Shown here: positions 61,901 through 64,000 of the stretch, piece after piece
Layout of the letters: each line of letters starts with the position of its first letter
Numbering within the stretch: the first letter of the stretch is position 1
Source of the DNA: Nepenthes gracilis
Taxonomy: Eukaryota > Streptophyta > Magnoliopsida > Caryophyllales > Nepenthaceae
DNA length: 64,000 nucleotides
Reading direction: 5' to 3'
NCBI GenBank assembly: GCA_033239525.1
Contig: BSYO01000006.1
Coordinates: forward strand, 310,001-374,000
Position numbers and translations under genes: made by a program
Notes under the pieces: model-generated
Told to the model about the DNA's origin: nothing
Database searches by the model: none
The model's input: only the letters and a program-made list of their open reading frames with translations

Positions 61901-62677
61901 TTACAAGGCACGTATACTAGTGCTACACATTTATCTATTTTAAACAACTTACGTTAATCTTATAAGCCATATTATTATTAATCTCTATTTTTTAAAATTA
62001 TATATTAAAGTTAACAGATCTATTATATATTTTTTTAATCATTAATTTTATTTGTTTGTTATTTTATCTATAATTGTTAAAATTACACTTTATGTATTTA
62101 TTTTTTTTATTTTAGACATCAATTTTTTTAGATTCAAGAACCTCAATCCAGTTTATTATTTTATCTCTACAACTTTTCTATTTTAATCTATTAAAATAAT
62201 ATTACATGTAAATAATATACAGTAAGGAATCTTATCTTGACTAATTCTAGTTAATTTAACCATAACTAACATGAACAAATAAGAACTCAAAGTAGAGCCA
62301 TAATGGTGAAAATACTCTTATTTGACACAATTCAAATTATTAAAAATGAATTTTATCAAATCTCTAAATTTGGATAAACTAAAAATTCACCATAGGGAAG
62401 TCTTATTCCAGGTGTGACCCCTAATCCTAAAGATGTGATTATCAAAGACGATATACTTACCCTTTTCTTTTTGTCAGTATATGCGAAATAAATGGCAGTG
62501 TAAATCAACTCCAATACGAGGCCAATCGTATTGATGGTGATGACAAGAGTGCTGTTTGGATGGACAATGGGCAGACCATAGAAGATCCATAGTAGACAGT
62601 TCATTATTGTTGCTACGTAAGGATGGAATTTGAACCCTTCCACGGATTTGTTCTTCAAAATTCTCCAAATCGTCGGC
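58928..62677 (-). CDS. SWEET: SWEET sugar transporter (MtN3/saliva family), 5' exons not found
   Basis: SWEETs are seven-helix membrane uniporters that move sugars down their gradient. Four minus-strand exons are seen: 62677-62461 (217 nt), 61227-61066 (162 nt), 60940-60821 (120 nt) and 59074-58928 (147 nt, ending TAG). All have GT-AG junctions and join in phase to about 214 residues. The 162- and 120-nt sizes are typical of the family. Exon a encodes [34 protein letters not shown] and DKKKR, that is helices 2-3 of the first MtN3 repeat. Exon b is the linking helix plus RSNVVG and MYSSPLTVM, the start of the second repeat. Exon c has [14 protein letters not shown] and [11 protein letters not shown]. 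Exon d has [20 protein letters not shown] and a short cytosolic tail. Exons for the start codon and first helix (usually two short exons) are absent between 62678 and 63290. They may lie beyond inserted DNA outside the window, or be lost. Sequence style suggests clade II (SWEET4-8), less certain. The Met near 62703 is in the upstream intron and is not the true start. Confidence 0.88.
59970..60693. repeat. Two direct copies of a roughly 350-bp repeat in the last SWEET intron
   Basis: Copy 1 about 59970-60330 and copy 2 about 60356-60693, offset 393 bp at the shared aattataataaagca. Other shared strings are catctatta/gtctattga, aaaatgattatatatat and ataagtttgat. Divergence is moderate, so it is an old duplication. 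Confidence 0.7.
61738..61889. mobile_element. Foldback (MITE-like) element in a SWEET intron
   Basis: Two arms of about 73 bp pair almost fully around a centre near 61814. The left arm holds ttaaattttaaaataaaaac, caaccatta and ttaggaatgttaat; the right arm holds attaacattcctaa, taatggttg and ttttattttaaaatttaa. It lies in the intron between the 217- and 162-nt exons. It codes for nothing. Confidence 0.85.
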
Positions 62678-62851
62678 CTGTTGCAGATATCACAGCATAC
62701 CATCTTACTCAGTTATGGCGATATATGTGACCAATAGCGCAAAAAAAGGGGGTAATTGTAAGAAAGTTAAACATTTAGCTTTCCAATATCGTCGTAGAAT
62801 AGTCAAAATATTTTGGCTGCTATTCTGTCACGTATAGGATTTCAGGAAGGA

Positions 62852-63056
62852 ACGAGGGGGCTTGCACAGTACTGTTGCTGCATAGGCCCTACGCTGCAAA
62901 ATCACGGCTGTTCGATTGTAATCAAACGGCTACTTTGCCACTCAATTTTTATTTTTTTTAATTTTTAAATAAAAAAAAATACTGAGCGGCCATTTGACTT
63001 TATCCAAACGGCCATAATTTTTGGCACAAGGCCTGTGTGGCACAAGCCCCCTTGTC
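62852..63056. mobile_element. Small inverted-repeat element (MITE) upstream of the first visible SWEET exon
   Basis: Ends carry the inverted pair gagggggcttgcaca (62854-62868) and tggcacaagcccccttg (63038-63054), around an AT-rich centre with repeated aaacggc motifs. About 205 bp, non-coding. Target duplication not resolved. Confidence 0.65.
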
Positions 63057-63289
63057 TATTTCAAAAGGTGCTGCAATGCCTATGGGAGTTGCATTACTTA
63101 CGGCTTACCTTTTATCCGTTAGATGACAAAATTGAATATATGATATTTGAATCTTATGGATAATTTTTTAAATAATTTTTTCATCTTTTGCTATATTAAA
63201 TTTTATATTTAATTAATATTAATTTTTAAAAATTTTTTAAAAAAATAATTATTTTGAAAATTTTTATATAATAAAATACTAACCCTCTG

Positions 63290-64000
63290 ATATAAATGGA
63301 AGGGTGATGAGAGACGTTGAAGGCGCCGCTACGCCAAACGCGTAGTGGCGCCCTCGTTTGTCACATTCAGCGTGAGGCGCTAGGGTTTTTAATCTCTTTC
63401 TTCGCAGAAACGACCGCTCTAATATCTCTCTTTGACGGTCATGGCCGCTGGGCCAGATGGGTGACTACCCTCTCCTCAGCCTCTCCAGATCGAGACCTCC
63501 TTCAATTCTTGCAAGCTAATCTAAGGAAAGCGCTGAGCCTCCTTCAAGCTAGGTTCAAATGTGACAATGGCAACATTAATTTTTGAAGGAAGTGTGCTTC
63601 GACTCTTGCATGTGAATATTGCTCTAATCCGATCGATGGAAGCCGGTGACAGTGAATGTATTGAGCCAGATTCATCTTCCAATCTTGTTCATTCCGATGA
63701 CTACGATCTTTCTTCCCTTACTTCTGATTTACATTATGCGCCCATTCCCTTGGGGTCTTCTAGGGCTCTTGCTTCATCCTTTGTTGAGGGGGAGTCAGCC
63801 TTGACACAACACAGTGAGATTCCTGTCTGTTTAGCGCCTTGTTAACTTTTGAGTAATCTTGTTAGCTCCGTCGATACCTACATCATCGCGGAGAATTTGT
63901 CTTCTGAGACCACTACGGTTAATTTTGAGCCCTCCTGTGCCCGTGAGTCCCCTATGCAGGCCCGTTCTTGGCCTAATCTTGTTCAGCTACCTCCCGATTT
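63290..64000 (+). other. Unidentified coding-like DNA, possibly the 5' part of a LINE
   Basis: GC content rises at about 63300 and the sequence takes on a protein-coding look up to the window end. Frames at 63317-63586 and 63561-63845 are followed, after a stop, by a further frame to 64000. One string reads ARSWPNLVQLPP, which recalls the start of ORF1 in plant L1-type LINEs. No domain can be confirmed because the window ends. It could also be a host gene or another retroelement. Confidence 0.3.
63322..63352. other. Strong GC-rich hairpin
   Basis: ggcgccgctacgc (63322-63334) and gcgtagtggcgcc (63340-63352) form a 13-bp stem with one mismatch around a 5-base loop, at the start of the coding-like block. 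Confidence 0.85.

Noticed and set aside
62356..62703. 115-codon minus frame starting MVCC as a complete small protein
   Set aside because: The part 62461-62677 is a SWEET exon with an acceptor at its start and a GTAAGT donor at its end; the rest is intron read-through.

Overview
The window is nuclear DNA of a flowering plant, most likely a eudicot. It is AT-rich, has long intergenic stretches, plant LTR retrotransposons nested in one another, and two recognisable plant genes with intron-rich structures. A 100-base run of N (18415-18514) marks an assembly gap. There is no prokaryotic gene content, no CRISPR array and no rRNA or tRNA gene that I can support.

Two host genes are present. (1) A chloroplast-type beta carbonic anhydrase on the + strand, 27747-31893, whose ten coding exons join into an intact 338-residue frame; all zinc ligands are present. 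(2) A SWEET (MtN3/saliva) sugar transporter on the - strand, 62677-58928, with four exons of 217, 162, 120 and 147 nt. The exons for its first membrane helix are not found in the window.

The rest is mostly mobile DNA. 1-757: end of a Sirevirus-type copia LTR (D). 1791-17054: one complete but decayed Sirevirus-like copia element (A), bounded by the target duplication acttc. Three solo LTRs were later inserted in it: 6626-9053, 12046-14549 (duplication gcatg) and 15903-16914 (duplication acttt, reverse). 19499-25093: a GC-rich, LTR-flanked element without usable coding capacity (E), with a roughly 40-bp tandem array inside. 32973-34462: a copia LTR with duplicated gag pieces (F). 34463-48434: a second Sirevirus-like element (B), lacking pol and interrupted by a third, reverse-oriented one (C, 35978-44397) that has lost its 5' LTR. 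50023-55419: a solo gypsy-type LTR (duplication tacaa) that itself contains a 3.1-kb solo LTR (51016-54109, duplication tttat) full of minisatellites. 55708 to about 56930: another LTR fragment. Small inverted-repeat elements lie in and beside the SWEET gene.

Elements A, B and C share the layout gag, (pol), then an extra ORF after pol, then LTR. The extra ORF begins with an M-S/T-x-x-(R/K)-K motif and ends in a short coiled-coil-like tail. All copies are broken. No wholly new system is evident. The most useful leads are the possible alternative transcripts of the carbonic anhydrase gene, the conserved post-pol ORF, the pol-less element B, and the tandem arrays inside LTRs and element E. All LTR, exon and repeat limits were read by eye from matching ends, duplications and splice signals; no alignment program was run.
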